Assembly: GCA_964410965.1 (NCBI GenBank)
Contig: CAYPIY010000001.1
Location: 310,001 to 374,000, forward strand
Length of the DNA stretch: 64,000 nt
Direction: 5' to 3'
Source of the DNA: JBBIRG01 sp964410965
GTDB lineage: Bacteria; CLD3; SB21; JBBIRG01
This document shows positions 7,782 to 15,775 of this stretch, piece by piece. Every line of letters starts with the position of its first letter. The stretch's first letter is position 1. The translations under genes and the position numbers were made by a program. Below the pieces are notes generated by a model that saw nothing but the letters and a program-made list of their open reading frames with translations, did not search any database and was not told where the DNA came from.

Positions 7782-10700
7782 CTATCGCACCTTTATCCCC
7801 CGCTCATTCAGGCTCTCGTAATTCGAACGCAATCTGATAAACCAGAATATCCGGTCTTCATAATAATATTCCTCACTGTCGGGGATTTTCTGACGGAATT
7901 TATTATAAAATCCGAACATATAAGAATTGTTTTCGTCTCCGTTCTCGCGTATCGACCAGTGATAAAACGGAAAGACACTTTTCTCGCGGTATTTAAGAAG
8001 CCTGACATTCGAATATACTTTATAGAGCAGGCGGGTCTCGTAATCTCCGTTTGCATACCGGTCAGAGGAAAAGAATTTCCACAATATATTATGAGATGTG
8101 CCCACCGAATCATCGCGCCGGTAATGGTACAGAAGCCAAAAGAGGTTGAACGTTTTTGAGTGATTTTTTTTTGAATAATAAAATGCCGGAATCAGGGAAA
8201 ACATTTTTTTATCTTCGCTACGGCTGTACCACAGCAACGGAGCTGCCCGCCATGAAAGTGATGCGGATTTTCGGGTAACATCAATCAACGGCCACAAAAG
8301 GCTGGTCCTCAACAAACCTGAATCGCTTCTCATGCTGAAGAGAAAATAAAATAAGCTGAACCGTTTGTCGGAATCTTTAGCTGAATAACTCATCAAAGGA
8401 ATCAGATTCATGTGCTTCCGGCCGTTAATACGGTTGAACCACAAAAACGGCGTTATCATCGTGTGTGAATTCCCGAATGCCGCATCTGAACTTCCGGAGT
8501 AAAGCGGCAACAGGGTAACCGACCTGTGATGCGGACCCGACGAGTACCATAATAAAGGAAAAACGATTGTTCTCTGCCGGTCCGGAGTGGATTTCGACCA
8601 GTACAACGGCAAAACCGCGAGCGTTGTTGAACTGTCCCTGAAATTTTTAATATGCCAGAAACAGGGCACTAACGCGTAGGTTTCACTGTAATGCAGTCTG
8701 GATTTCCACGCAATCCACAGCAAACTTTTTGTGTTTTCCGCATATCCTGTTTTCCTGAGAATCAAACTGTATTTGTAGTACAATAAACTCGTGAATTTTG
8801 ATTCTGTCTTAAACTGATCTTCGTATCGGCGGTATTGCCATAACGGAAGAAACCGGTTCAACCGTTCCCGGTCATTGATTGTGTTTTTATAGACGGGAAA
8901 TACCGAAAAACTTTTTGACAATTCATCATAACGGTTGCTGTAAAAAACAACCGGAAAGATTGAGAAATGAATCCGTACTGAATTTTTCAGGCGCCATATT
9001 ACCGGAAACAGAACGCGGTTATGGGTTTCCTTTTTTGTCAGGCGAAGTTGTTCGTCATTCTGCCAGTATACGGGGAAAACCGTGAACCGTTTTATAGTTT
9101 TCAGTGAATCCGCGTATTTCGATTTCCGGATCAGCAGTAAAGCGGTCGTACTTTGAGTTCCTGGGCCCGTATAGGTATAATAGAACGGAGTGACTGCAAG
9201 GTATTTCTTCGAAGAATCGGCCCGGCCTCCCGCGGAATAAAAAGGAAAAACCGTCAGCGACCGCCAGTTGGAATTCCTGAAATTCCAGACAAACGGAAAT
9301 ATCACATGGTAATTCTCATAATAATCCGGCCGGTCATGGTGTTTTGAGAAATAAAACGGGAATAACAGATTGATCCGGCTTTTCGAATCCTGCTCTTCCA
9401 TTCTTGCGCTGTACCATATCGGGTGCAAAAGTTTTACATTTAATCCCGGCCTGCTCGTCTGAAAATAAAGCGGTGTAATCATCAGATGTCGCCGCAATGC
9501 ATCCGACGAACGGCCTGATGAAAACAGCGGCAGAAATGTAAATGAACGGTGCTTCTCATTTTCGAGCCTATAGATGACCGGGAAAATTATGGTGTTGCTG
9601 GTATACCATTCCTGACCGTATCGGTTCTGTATATTCCAGATTATCGGAAAAATCACCCATGAATTTTTCCTCACAGCCGAATCGCTGTAACTGTAGCTCC
9701 GGAACAAAGGAAGCAGCAGACGGGATGTTTCCGTAAACCGCGGTTCTGTATCCCATCGTTTGGTCTGCCAGAAAAGCGGCAGCGCGATGTACTTATCTTT
9801 CCCTCTGATGGAATCTTCAAAATGATGGTTCTGGAACAAACCCATAAAAAGGAAGGTCCTGCGCGTATCGGGACCGGTAAACTTCATGTACAAAGGCGTC
9901 ACGGCGGCCTGGCTGTAAGCCGAATCAGCAGTTCTGCCGTGGAACAACAGCGGAAATATCAAGGTGGAGCGGTATGACTGATTTTCATGAATCCATAAAA
10001 AAGGCAGAAGGAACCGGTTGTTTTGAAAACTCAAATCCGTCATGTACCGGAATTTTGAATCAATATAGAATGGAAAAAACATTTTTATCTGACTTTGCCA
10101 GTATTGACCGCTATTCCTTCGGTTCAGCCAGAAAGGCAAAATAACGGATTGCTGTCCGCCTTGCCAGCGGTTAACATAAATCAATCCCCCGAGATACAGA
10201 TGACTCCTGGACAAATCCGGCGACCGGCCGCTCGAATAGACCGGGAAAAAAGTGAAGGAACGGTATAAATCATTACGTCTGTAAAAAATTACCGGTAAAA
10301 TTGTATTACGTGTTTCAGTGATGTTTTTCCGGTAATACCACAGTGGGAAAAGATAATGCGATGATTTGCCGGGAGACTCTGTATGCCAGTAAAACGGGGT
10401 TATGACCTGAAAGGATGATGTTTGAATTGAATCACCCTCTGTAAATTCCCATTTTCCGGTTTCAGGGCTCGTCCTTTCGCGCGACCGGTGATAGGTTTTA
10501 CCGGCGGAATAAAAAGGAAATAAAGTCGTGTTTTTGAAACCGGGATAGGAATACCAGTAAAAAAAAGGCAACAAAGTAAAATAAGCTTCTTTCAGTTTTT
10601 TGTCGTTCTTCCACAGCAAAAAAAAGAAAATATTATTCTCGACAAATAATCCGTCCGCCGACCGGCTGATATGAAGCATAGAAATCTTGGGCGCCAGGTC

Positions 10701-11105
10701 GAATAATTTGTACGACTGTATTTCCCGCGGCTTATTGGCATTGTAATGATAGAGGCTTGGATAAAAGGTTGAAATCAGCCTGAAATCTTTTGATTTTTCA
10801 CTGTTCTCTGAAAAGTACCATGGAAACAGATGAGAAGAGGAATTACCATTGACATAATTCTGGTAGCTCCCGTATACGCTGAACATGATCTGCAGTTCTT
10901 TGTATTCCTGGCATTTGTAGCGTTTGACCAGAGGCCATAAATAAATATTTTTTCCCCGAGTAATGCCAAAATCAAAATTAAGATCTTGTTTGCTCGAATC
11001 GGCCTGACAATAGATCTGCACCGGTAATAGTAGCGTAAAGAATAATGCGAAGAATACGAACATCCGTACATGTATAATGTATCGCTGTTCAGGTATATCA
11101 GGCAT
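7782..11105 (-). CDS. Giant secreted aromatic/proline repeat protein
   Basis: A 1107-residue protein of no family I recognise. A signal peptide (hydrophobic core FVFFALFFTLLLPV, cut near IYCQ) is followed by roughly forty short units of the type [LVIT][FLT]P[LFVI][FWY][WYF], for example TLFPFYSAG, VILPFW, VIFPIIW, MITPLYF. Units are usually 20-30 residues apart. A longer super-repeat recurs at about five places: S-T-FP-YSSGRS-DS followed by H-VTPLY. Alternating aromatic strands suggest an all-beta structure, perhaps a barrel or solenoid at the outer membrane; this is inference. AAGGAGG lies just before the ATG at 11105, deciding the start. The tail survives as a second copy at 5979-6059. Confidence 0.85.
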   Translation of the reverse strand: MPDIPEQRYIIHVRMFVFFALFFTLLLPVQIYCQADSSKQDLNFDFGITRGKNIYLWPLVKRYKCQEYKELQIMFSVYGSYQNYVNGNSSSHLFPWYFSENSEKSKDFRLISTFYPSLYHYNANKPREIQSYKLFDLAPKISMLHISRSADGLFVENNIFFFLLWKNDKKLKEAYFTLLPFFYWYSYPGFKNTTLFPFYSAGKTYHRSRERTSPETGKWEFTEGDSIQTSSFQVITPFYWHTESPGKSSHYLFPLWYYRKNITETRNTILPVIFYRRNDLYRSFTFFPVYSSGRSPDLSRSHLYLGGLIYVNRWQGGQQSVILPFWLNRRNSGQYWQSQIKMFFPFYIDSKFRYMTDLSFQNNRFLLPFLWIHENQSYRSTLIFPLLFHGRTADSAYSQAAVTPLYMKFTGPDTRRTFLFMGLFQNHHFEDSIRGKDKYIALPLFWQTKRWDTEPRFTETSRLLLPLFRSYSYSDSAVRKNSWVIFPIIWNIQNRYGQEWYTSNTIIFPVIYRLENEKHRSFTFLPLFSSGRSSDALRRHLMITPLYFQTSRPGLNVKLLHPIWYSARMEEQDSKSRINLLFPFYFSKHHDRPDYYENYHVIFPFVWNFRNSNWRSLTVFPFYSAGGRADSSKKYLAVTPFYYTYTGPGTQSTTALLLIRKSKYADSLKTIKRFTVFPVYWQNDEQLRLTKKETHNRVLFPVIWRLKNSVRIHFSIFPVVFYSNRYDELSKSFSVFPVYKNTINDRERLNRFLPLWQYRRYEDQFKTESKFTSLLYYKYSLILRKTGYAENTKSLLWIAWKSRLHYSETYALVPCFWHIKNFRDSSTTLAVLPLYWSKSTPDRQRTIVFPLLWYSSGPHHRSVTLLPLYSGSSDAAFGNSHTMITPFLWFNRINGRKHMNLIPLMSYSAKDSDKRFSLFYFLFSMRSDSGLLRTSLLWPLIDVTRKSASLSWRAAPLLWYSRSEDKKMFSLIPAFYYSKKNHSKTFNLFWLLYHYRRDDSVGTSHNILWKFFSSDRYANGDYETRLLYKVYSNVRLLKYREKSVFPFYHWSIRENGDENNSYMFGFYNKFRQKIPDSEEYYYEDRIFWFIRLRSNYESLNERGIKVR

Positions 11106-11331
11106 TAACCCTCCTTATTGCGTCTTAAGATAGACAGTAATAAAGAAAACCGCAAACGTTTTTAATTGTCCTGTATCAGACCCGAAACAATCACTCCGTT
11201 ATCTCACGGATGAGTATTGTGTAAAGTGCGAATTTTTCGTATGGAATTAGGTGAATATACAGTCGGTAAATTAATAAATTGTAAAAGAGAATCTGAATTT
11301 CTTGCTCATCTGCATGAAACGGCATGCCAGA

Positions 11332-11967
11332 TCACGGGATTGTGTTTTGCATCAGTGTATTTTTAAGTTTCGCCCTTTCCAGAACAGCACCCCGGAGATC
11401 GGCTCCGGTAAGGTCGGCTTCCTCCAGATCGGCTCCGGTGAGATCTGCATTCCTCATACAAACCCCGGCCATGTCGCATCTTGACAAATCCGCGTTCTTC
11501 AGATTCGCACCTGTAAAATCGGATCTGGTCAAGTCCGAGTCCACCAGGAGCGAGCCTTCAAGGAAAGCGTTTTTCAGGGATTGCCGGATGCACGCAATGC
11601 CACACAGATCGGCATAAGGCAGAAACAATTTTTCAAGCAGCGGTCCTTCGAGCCTTTTATGGGACAGCCTGGCCTGTTTTCCGGTTATCATATCCGGCGG
11701 GACTTTTTCACGGATCAGGGATTCCGCCACATCGGGCAGCCGGACAGGGCGGGTTGCATCGCCTGTCCTGCGCTCAAGATATACCCCGAAAACCGTCGTA
11801 GCATCACCCTCGCCGACGCTGAACGTATGCCAGTTACCTCCTCCCCCTCCTGAAGTGATGAAAAGGTGATGGTTCCGCAAAATGACGATCAATTCATCAA
11901 CAGGAATAGGTTCGGAATCCCGCAAATGATTCATCATCGGATATCTGCGGAGATGATGTTGGGACAT
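11332..11967 (-). CDS. Pentapeptide-repeat protein with unknown N-terminal domain
   Basis: 211 residues. The C-terminal third (about 125-207) is a run of A(D/N)LxxA-type pentapeptides (DLTRSDFTGANLKNADLSRC, NADLTGADLEEADLTGADL), which fold as a right-handed quadrilateral beta helix. The first 120 residues contain a glycine run (SGGGGGNWHTFSVGEG) and show no family I recognise. There is no signal peptide, so the protein is probably cytoplasmic. No clear ribosome binding site precedes either the ATG at 11967 or the alternative ATG at 11937. Pentapeptide proteins can bind DNA gyrase, but that role is not shown here. Confidence 0.75.
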   Translation of the reverse strand: MSQHHLRRYPMMNHLRDSEPIPVDELIVILRNHHLFITSGGGGGNWHTFSVGEGDATTVFGVYLERRTGDATRPVRLPDVAESLIREKVPPDMITGKQARLSHKRLEGPLLEKLFLPYADLCGIACIRQSLKNAFLEGSLLVDSDLTRSDFTGANLKNADLSRCDMAGVCMRNADLTGADLEEADLTGADLRGAVLERAKLKNTLMQNTIP

Positions 11968-12049
11968 AATATTTTTTTTTGCTACCGGATCATACCGGAA
12001 AGTATATAAAGATACCCGAATTCATGCATGAGGAACACCCGGCCAGGAA

Positions 12050-12454
12050 TTATTTATAACTGCTGACCGCGTCCTCTTTGGTGGGGAACACCTCAAAAAT
12101 CTCCATCAGCTTCGTGATGCTGAGCACGTTCTTCACGAATTCATTCATTCCGCCGATTTTCATCGTACCTTCCTCATTGCGGATATTCGTGTAAAGGGAA
12201 ATCAGGCTCCCAAGCCCCATGCTGTTGATTCGCTTGATTTTGGACAGGTCGATGATCAGGTTTTTGCAGTTTTCTTTGAGCATTTCATGCACTGCGTTAT
12301 GCAGCAACTGTATGTGCTCGTCGGTCATCAGCTTGTCTTCGATGTCAATGATCGCGAGGTTTTCGTTGATCCGCTGCGTAGTAACTTTCACTGCGGATTC
12401 AGGGGCGATTTTCACTTTTTTGCTTTGTTTCATGGTGTTTTTTGGATCCGTCAT
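12050..12454 (-). CDS. STAS-domain anti-sigma-factor-antagonist-like protein
   Basis: 134 residues, almost entirely one STAS domain: RINENLAIIDIEDKL, CKNLIIDLSKIKRINSMGLG, KIGGMNEFVKNVLSITKL. SpoIIAA-type STAS proteins switch partner binding by phosphorylation of the Ser just before the G-L-G. Here that place appears to be Met79 with Ser78 before it, so classical control is uncertain. It starts 7 bases after the stop of the coiled-coil gene and is probably co-transcribed with it. No SpoIIAB-type kinase or sigma factor is nearby. Confidence 0.8.
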   Translation of the reverse strand: MTDPKNTMKQSKKVKIAPESAVKVTTQRINENLAIIDIEDKLMTDEHIQLLHNAVHEMLKENCKNLIIDLSKIKRINSMGLGSLISLYTNIRNEEGTMKIGGMNEFVKNVLSITKLMEIFEVFPTKEDAVSSYK

Positions 12455-12461
12455 ATCAAAA

Positions 12462-12890
12462 TTATTTTCTGCCTAATTTAGCGTTAATCTGATCGAGATG
12501 TTCGTTCATGTCATGGAGATGCCTCTGCAGGATCAGGATTTCCTCCACGGATTTCTGATAAGCCACTTCATCGCCGCTCCGGCCGCCGTACTGAAGGCTG
12601 TTGCAGATTTCGTTGAATGTTTCGAAACTGTGTTTCATGTATGTCACAAAATAGTGGATATCCTTTTTGATTTCGGCCAGTTCGCCGCTTTTCCCTTCGG
12701 CCAGTTCGGAAGCTTTCAGTCTCAGGTACGTGACATTCAGTTTCAGAATATTCAGATCCTCGATGATCTGGTCGATATCCACTTCTCGCTCATCGGTTGT
12801 GGTCAGGCGCATATCCAGCTGCAGGGAACGGAGATCCTGATAAACCCGCCCGAGATCTGTCGCCAGTTCTTTTATCTTATTGACTAACAT
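12462..12890 (-). CDS. Helical, probably coiled-coil protein of unknown function
   Basis: 142 residues, rich in Leu, Glu, Asp and Lys with heptad-like spacing throughout (KIKELATDLGRVYQDLRSLQ, EDLNILKLNVTYLRLKASEL, ILQRHLHDMNEHLDQINAKL). It has no signal peptide or membrane segment and I recognise no family. GAGGAAAG precedes the ATG. It is followed 7 bases later by the STAS gene, so the two products may act together in a partner-switch or chemosensory-type complex; this is inferred only from position. Confidence 0.65.
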   Translation of the reverse strand: MLVNKIKELATDLGRVYQDLRSLQLDMRLTTTDEREVDIDQIIEDLNILKLNVTYLRLKASELAEGKSGELAEIKKDIHYFVTYMKHSFETFNEICNSLQYGGRSGDEVAYQKSVEEILILQRHLHDMNEHLDQINAKLGRK

Positions 12891-13067
12891 ATTCTTTCCT
12901 CAGAATGTTAAAAAACCGGTTATGTAAAGAATTTGGATAAGCGATGACATTGTACATAATTTTAACATTACAGTCAACAGGATTCATGGATTGAAATGAA
13001 ACAGGAAACATACCCGATATAGACTGATTTTTCCGGTATGGCTGATACCCGGGTATACATCGGAATC

Positions 13068-13682
13068 TTATTTTCTTACGTCTTTGGCGGCCTTTTGTTC
13101 CCTGATTTCCCCGAAAAACAGGACCAGTCTTCGTGCATAGGAAATCATGGAAAGGACAATAAAACCGAGGCCAGTCCACAACAGAACCGTGACCAAGGTC
13201 TCGAGGCCGTATAGGTCTTTCAGGATGAAAACCACCAGGTATGCAAAAAGAACCGTCACGGTCAGCTTACCGATCATATTGGACTCAAAAAGGAACCTGT
13301 AACGGATACGGACTATCATGCCGATGGAAAAGATCAGAAGATCGCGCAAAACCACCACGATGAGGAACCAAACCGGGAAATCAGGACGTGTGAATGCCAG
13401 GAAAAGAAATACGATTCCGATTCCTATTTTATCGGCGATCGGATCAATGATCCTGCCGAAATTCGTGACCTGATTTAGTTTCCGCGCAAGCCAGCCGTCC
13501 AGCATATCCGTCAGTGCGCCGGCTAACATCAGCGCAAGCGCGGTAAGATTATATTCCGGCTGTAACGCTCCAAGATGCAGGTAATACAAGATAGGCGCAA
13601 GAACGAGGATGCGCAGAAAACTTAAGCCGTTGGAAACTGTAAAAATCCTGTCGGAATGCTCCTGTCCGGAATGGTTTTTCAT
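13068..13682 (-). CDS. CDP-alcohol phosphatidyltransferase (PgsA-like)
   Basis: A 204-residue inner-membrane enzyme that exchanges CDP of a CDP-diacylglycerol for an alcohol. The full family motif D-x2-DG-x2-AR-x8-G-x3-D-x3-D is present (Asp59, Asp62, Asp80, Asp84). Several hydrophobic segments follow. The usual bacterial function is phosphatidylglycerophosphate synthesis (PgsA), but the alcohol acceptor cannot be read from sequence; the closely related branch making other head groups is possible. It starts 3 bases after the DUF4837 gene stop, inside the envelope operon. Confidence 0.85.
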   Translation of the reverse strand: MKNHSGQEHSDRIFTVSNGLSFLRILVLAPILYYLHLGALQPEYNLTALALMLAGALTDMLDGWLARKLNQVTNFGRIIDPIADKIGIGIVFLFLAFTRPDFPVWFLIVVVLRDLLIFSIGMIVRIRYRFLFESNMIGKLTVTVLFAYLVVFILKDLYGLETLVTVLLWTGLGFIVLSMISYARRLVLFFGEIREQKAAKDVRK

Positions 13683-13685
13683 CCT

Positions 13686-14747
13686 TTAATCCTTCAAATC
13701 CCGGGTGGAAAACGTATTGGCAATCACTTCCAGTTCGCGGAGATTTTTCAGTTTTTTTTGCTCTTCCGGAAAAAACACGGCCAGGTCGATGAAATAGATC
13801 CTCGATGTGACGGAATCGGAAAACGCGAAAGCCCTGAAAGCTCCTCCGTAGGGTAATTTTCTGGAAACCGGAGTGCGCCAAACGCCGTTATACTGCATTG
13901 CAGAATAGCCCGCAAATGCGGAACGTTCAAAACGGTCATACTGGGGAACCGTCACGACCGTATCTACGAACCAGCTGCCGATCTTATTTCGTGTTTCCGT
14001 CATCCATGTCCCGGTGATGACTGAATCGGGAGAAACATTCCCCGGCAGAGGCATCCAGTGAACGGAAATCCAGCGCTGCAGAGATTTATTCATGGAAGCG
14101 GAATGAAACCGGACATAACCCCTGGCCGGCTGCTCGTCCATGAGCCGGTAATCCGGATGCACCTTCATGGTCCAGCGGTAGTTATCCATGAGATAGCCCG
14201 GGAGATTTTTTTTCTCAAAATATTTACCCGTAGAAAATACGAAGTCCGCCACAAGCTCGTTCTTATGTTTCAGCGCCTCCCGAAAGATCTCCTCATCATT
14301 CCGGTCAATGAAGTCGGCTAGGTCCGCGATGGAATCGGATGCAAAGATCATAAGCAACTGGCCGTACGCCCATTCATTGCTCTTATTGAACCAGAAATGC
14401 TCCCTGGCACGAACTACTTTTATGGCGTCCTCGCTGAGGATATCCTGAATAAACCGGGATACAGGTCCGTTATGCGACAGCGTTCCGGCCAGTACAATAT
14501 TCTTGTAATTCCTGTAATGATCAAAATTCGACAGGTCTACAAACTGGATATAGAATTCCTTTTCCGGCTGCGGAACCCTGAATTCCTTCTCGAACGTATT
14601 CTGCAGGGGAAACAAAAGAGCGGGCCAGTGCAGTGAATCGGCAAATACGATCACCTGATCGTCGCCGCCGATCGCCACACGTTTGGTCCGTTCGCAGGAT
14701 AATGCAACCAGAAGAAGCGCCGGCAGAAAAAGAAATATCTTACGCAT
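13686..14747 (-). CDS. DUF4837 family lipoprotein
   Basis: 353 residues with an N-terminal signal and lipobox (LLLVALSC, Cys18), hence probably lipid-anchored in the envelope. The body matches the DUF4837 pattern known from Bacteroidetes-type genomes: an early conserved VFADSLHWPALLFPLQNTFE block and later NKSNEWAYGQLL and PGYLMDNYRW blocks. The biochemical role of the family is unknown. Its start overlaps the end of the upstream membrane protein by 8 bases and its stop is 3 bases before the phosphatidyltransferase gene, so translation is likely coupled. Confidence 0.75.
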   Translation of the reverse strand: MRKIFLFLPALLLVALSCERTKRVAIGGDDQVIVFADSLHWPALLFPLQNTFEKEFRVPQPEKEFYIQFVDLSNFDHYRNYKNIVLAGTLSHNGPVSRFIQDILSEDAIKVVRAREHFWFNKSNEWAYGQLLMIFASDSIADLADFIDRNDEEIFREALKHKNELVADFVFSTGKYFEKKNLPGYLMDNYRWTMKVHPDYRLMDEQPARGYVRFHSASMNKSLQRWISVHWMPLPGNVSPDSVITGTWMTETRNKIGSWFVDTVVTVPQYDRFERSAFAGYSAMQYNGVWRTPVSRKLPYGGAFRAFAFSDSVTSRIYFIDLAVFFPEEQKKLKNLRELEVIANTFSTRDLKD

Positions 14748-15714
14748 AGCGGGTTTTTCCTTTCCGGATAATAAACACCAGCGCCCCGGGCAGGGTAGTC
14801 GCCATAGACACCAAGTATGCCAGAAAGCCGATGGAAAAGGCGATTTCCTTCGATACGCCGATACGCCGGAACAGAAGAACAGTCGTTTGCTCGCGCGGGC
14901 CGGTTCCGCCGATCGAAATCGGAAGGCTCGCTACCACAGCAATCAAGGGCACAAAAATCACGTAATAAACCAGAAGCGATGTATCTCCGAGAGCACGGCC
15001 GATGGCCCAGATCGCAAGAATGCGCTGAGCCTGTACGGAGAGGGAAACCAGGAAAATGTATACCAATTCACGTTTCGCCGTTCCGAACCGGTTAATTTCG
15101 TAATACAAGTGCTGGAACCGGCTGTAGATCTTTTCCGGCAACAACCGGCCTACCGGTTTCAGCGTCCAGTCGGCGACCGGCTTGTAAAAAAGGGCGATCA
15201 TGAGGACAATCCATGAAACAAGAAGAGCAATGATCAGCAGTACCATCCGGACCGAAGCGCCGTGCCCGATTTCAAAGAAACCGGTTAACGTAGCCAGAAA
15301 AACAAGAGTGATGAAACCGACAAAACGATCGAAGAATACTGTCGCCAGCGCAGGCGACAATCTTTCCCTGTTTTCCGAATGCCTGTGAATATCGTATACC
15401 CTCATAACATCCCCGCCCATGCCGCTGATCAGAAAATTATTGAAAAAAAGGCCAACGTAGTAATAACCCAGAACCAACCGGTACGGAATACGGTACTGAC
15501 TGATCATCAGGATGCGCATCCACTGATACGCGCCGGCGAAATAGCTTGCGGTCATCAAAGCAGCGGACAATAGGATCCATCCTGCGTCCATACCAAGCCA
15601 AAGCCGGGAAAGCGCATCAAACTCCAGCTGATATACGGTAAAGTAAATGACTCCAGAACTGACGGCAACCTTCAGTGCCAACCCGGATATTTTCTTTATC
15701 AATGCCTTGTTCAA
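14740..15714 (-). CDS. Lysylphosphatidylglycerol synthase TM-region (UPF0104) membrane protein
   Basis: 324 residues with about eight membrane helices, including the family signature in YYYVGLFFNNFLISGMGGDV and the later LPISIGGTGPREQ block. Family members are the flippase-like membrane part of MprF/AglD-type proteins; this one lacks any aminoacyl-transferase domain. In glycan operons such proteins are often linked with lipid or sugar transfer across the membrane. It sits between DUF4837 and DUF2723 genes and overlaps the former by 8 bases. The substrate is unknown. Confidence 0.82.
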   Translation of the reverse strand: MNKALIKKISGLALKVAVSSGVIYFTVYQLEFDALSRLWLGMDAGWILLSAALMTASYFAGAYQWMRILMISQYRIPYRLVLGYYYVGLFFNNFLISGMGGDVMRVYDIHRHSENRERLSPALATVFFDRFVGFITLVFLATLTGFFEIGHGASVRMVLLIIALLVSWIVLMIALFYKPVADWTLKPVGRLLPEKIYSRFQHLYYEINRFGTAKRELVYIFLVSLSVQAQRILAIWAIGRALGDTSLLVYYVIFVPLIAVVASLPISIGGTGPREQTTVLLFRRIGVSKEIAFSIGFLAYLVSMATTLPGALVFIIRKGKTRYA

Positions 15715-15775
15715 GGTTTAACATTTTCAATTCTGAAAAGGGAAATTTCTTTTCAATAATCTTTTATTTCTACAC

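Noticed and set aside
1..11105. Diversity-generating retroelement
   Set aside because: FISUMP and FGE-type heads suggest one, but no reverse transcriptase or template repeat lies within the window. It is kept only as a check for flanking sequence.
13020..13066. CCGGTAT...ATACCCGG stem after the phosphatidyltransferase gene
   Set aside because: No run of T's follows on either strand, so I do not call it a terminator.
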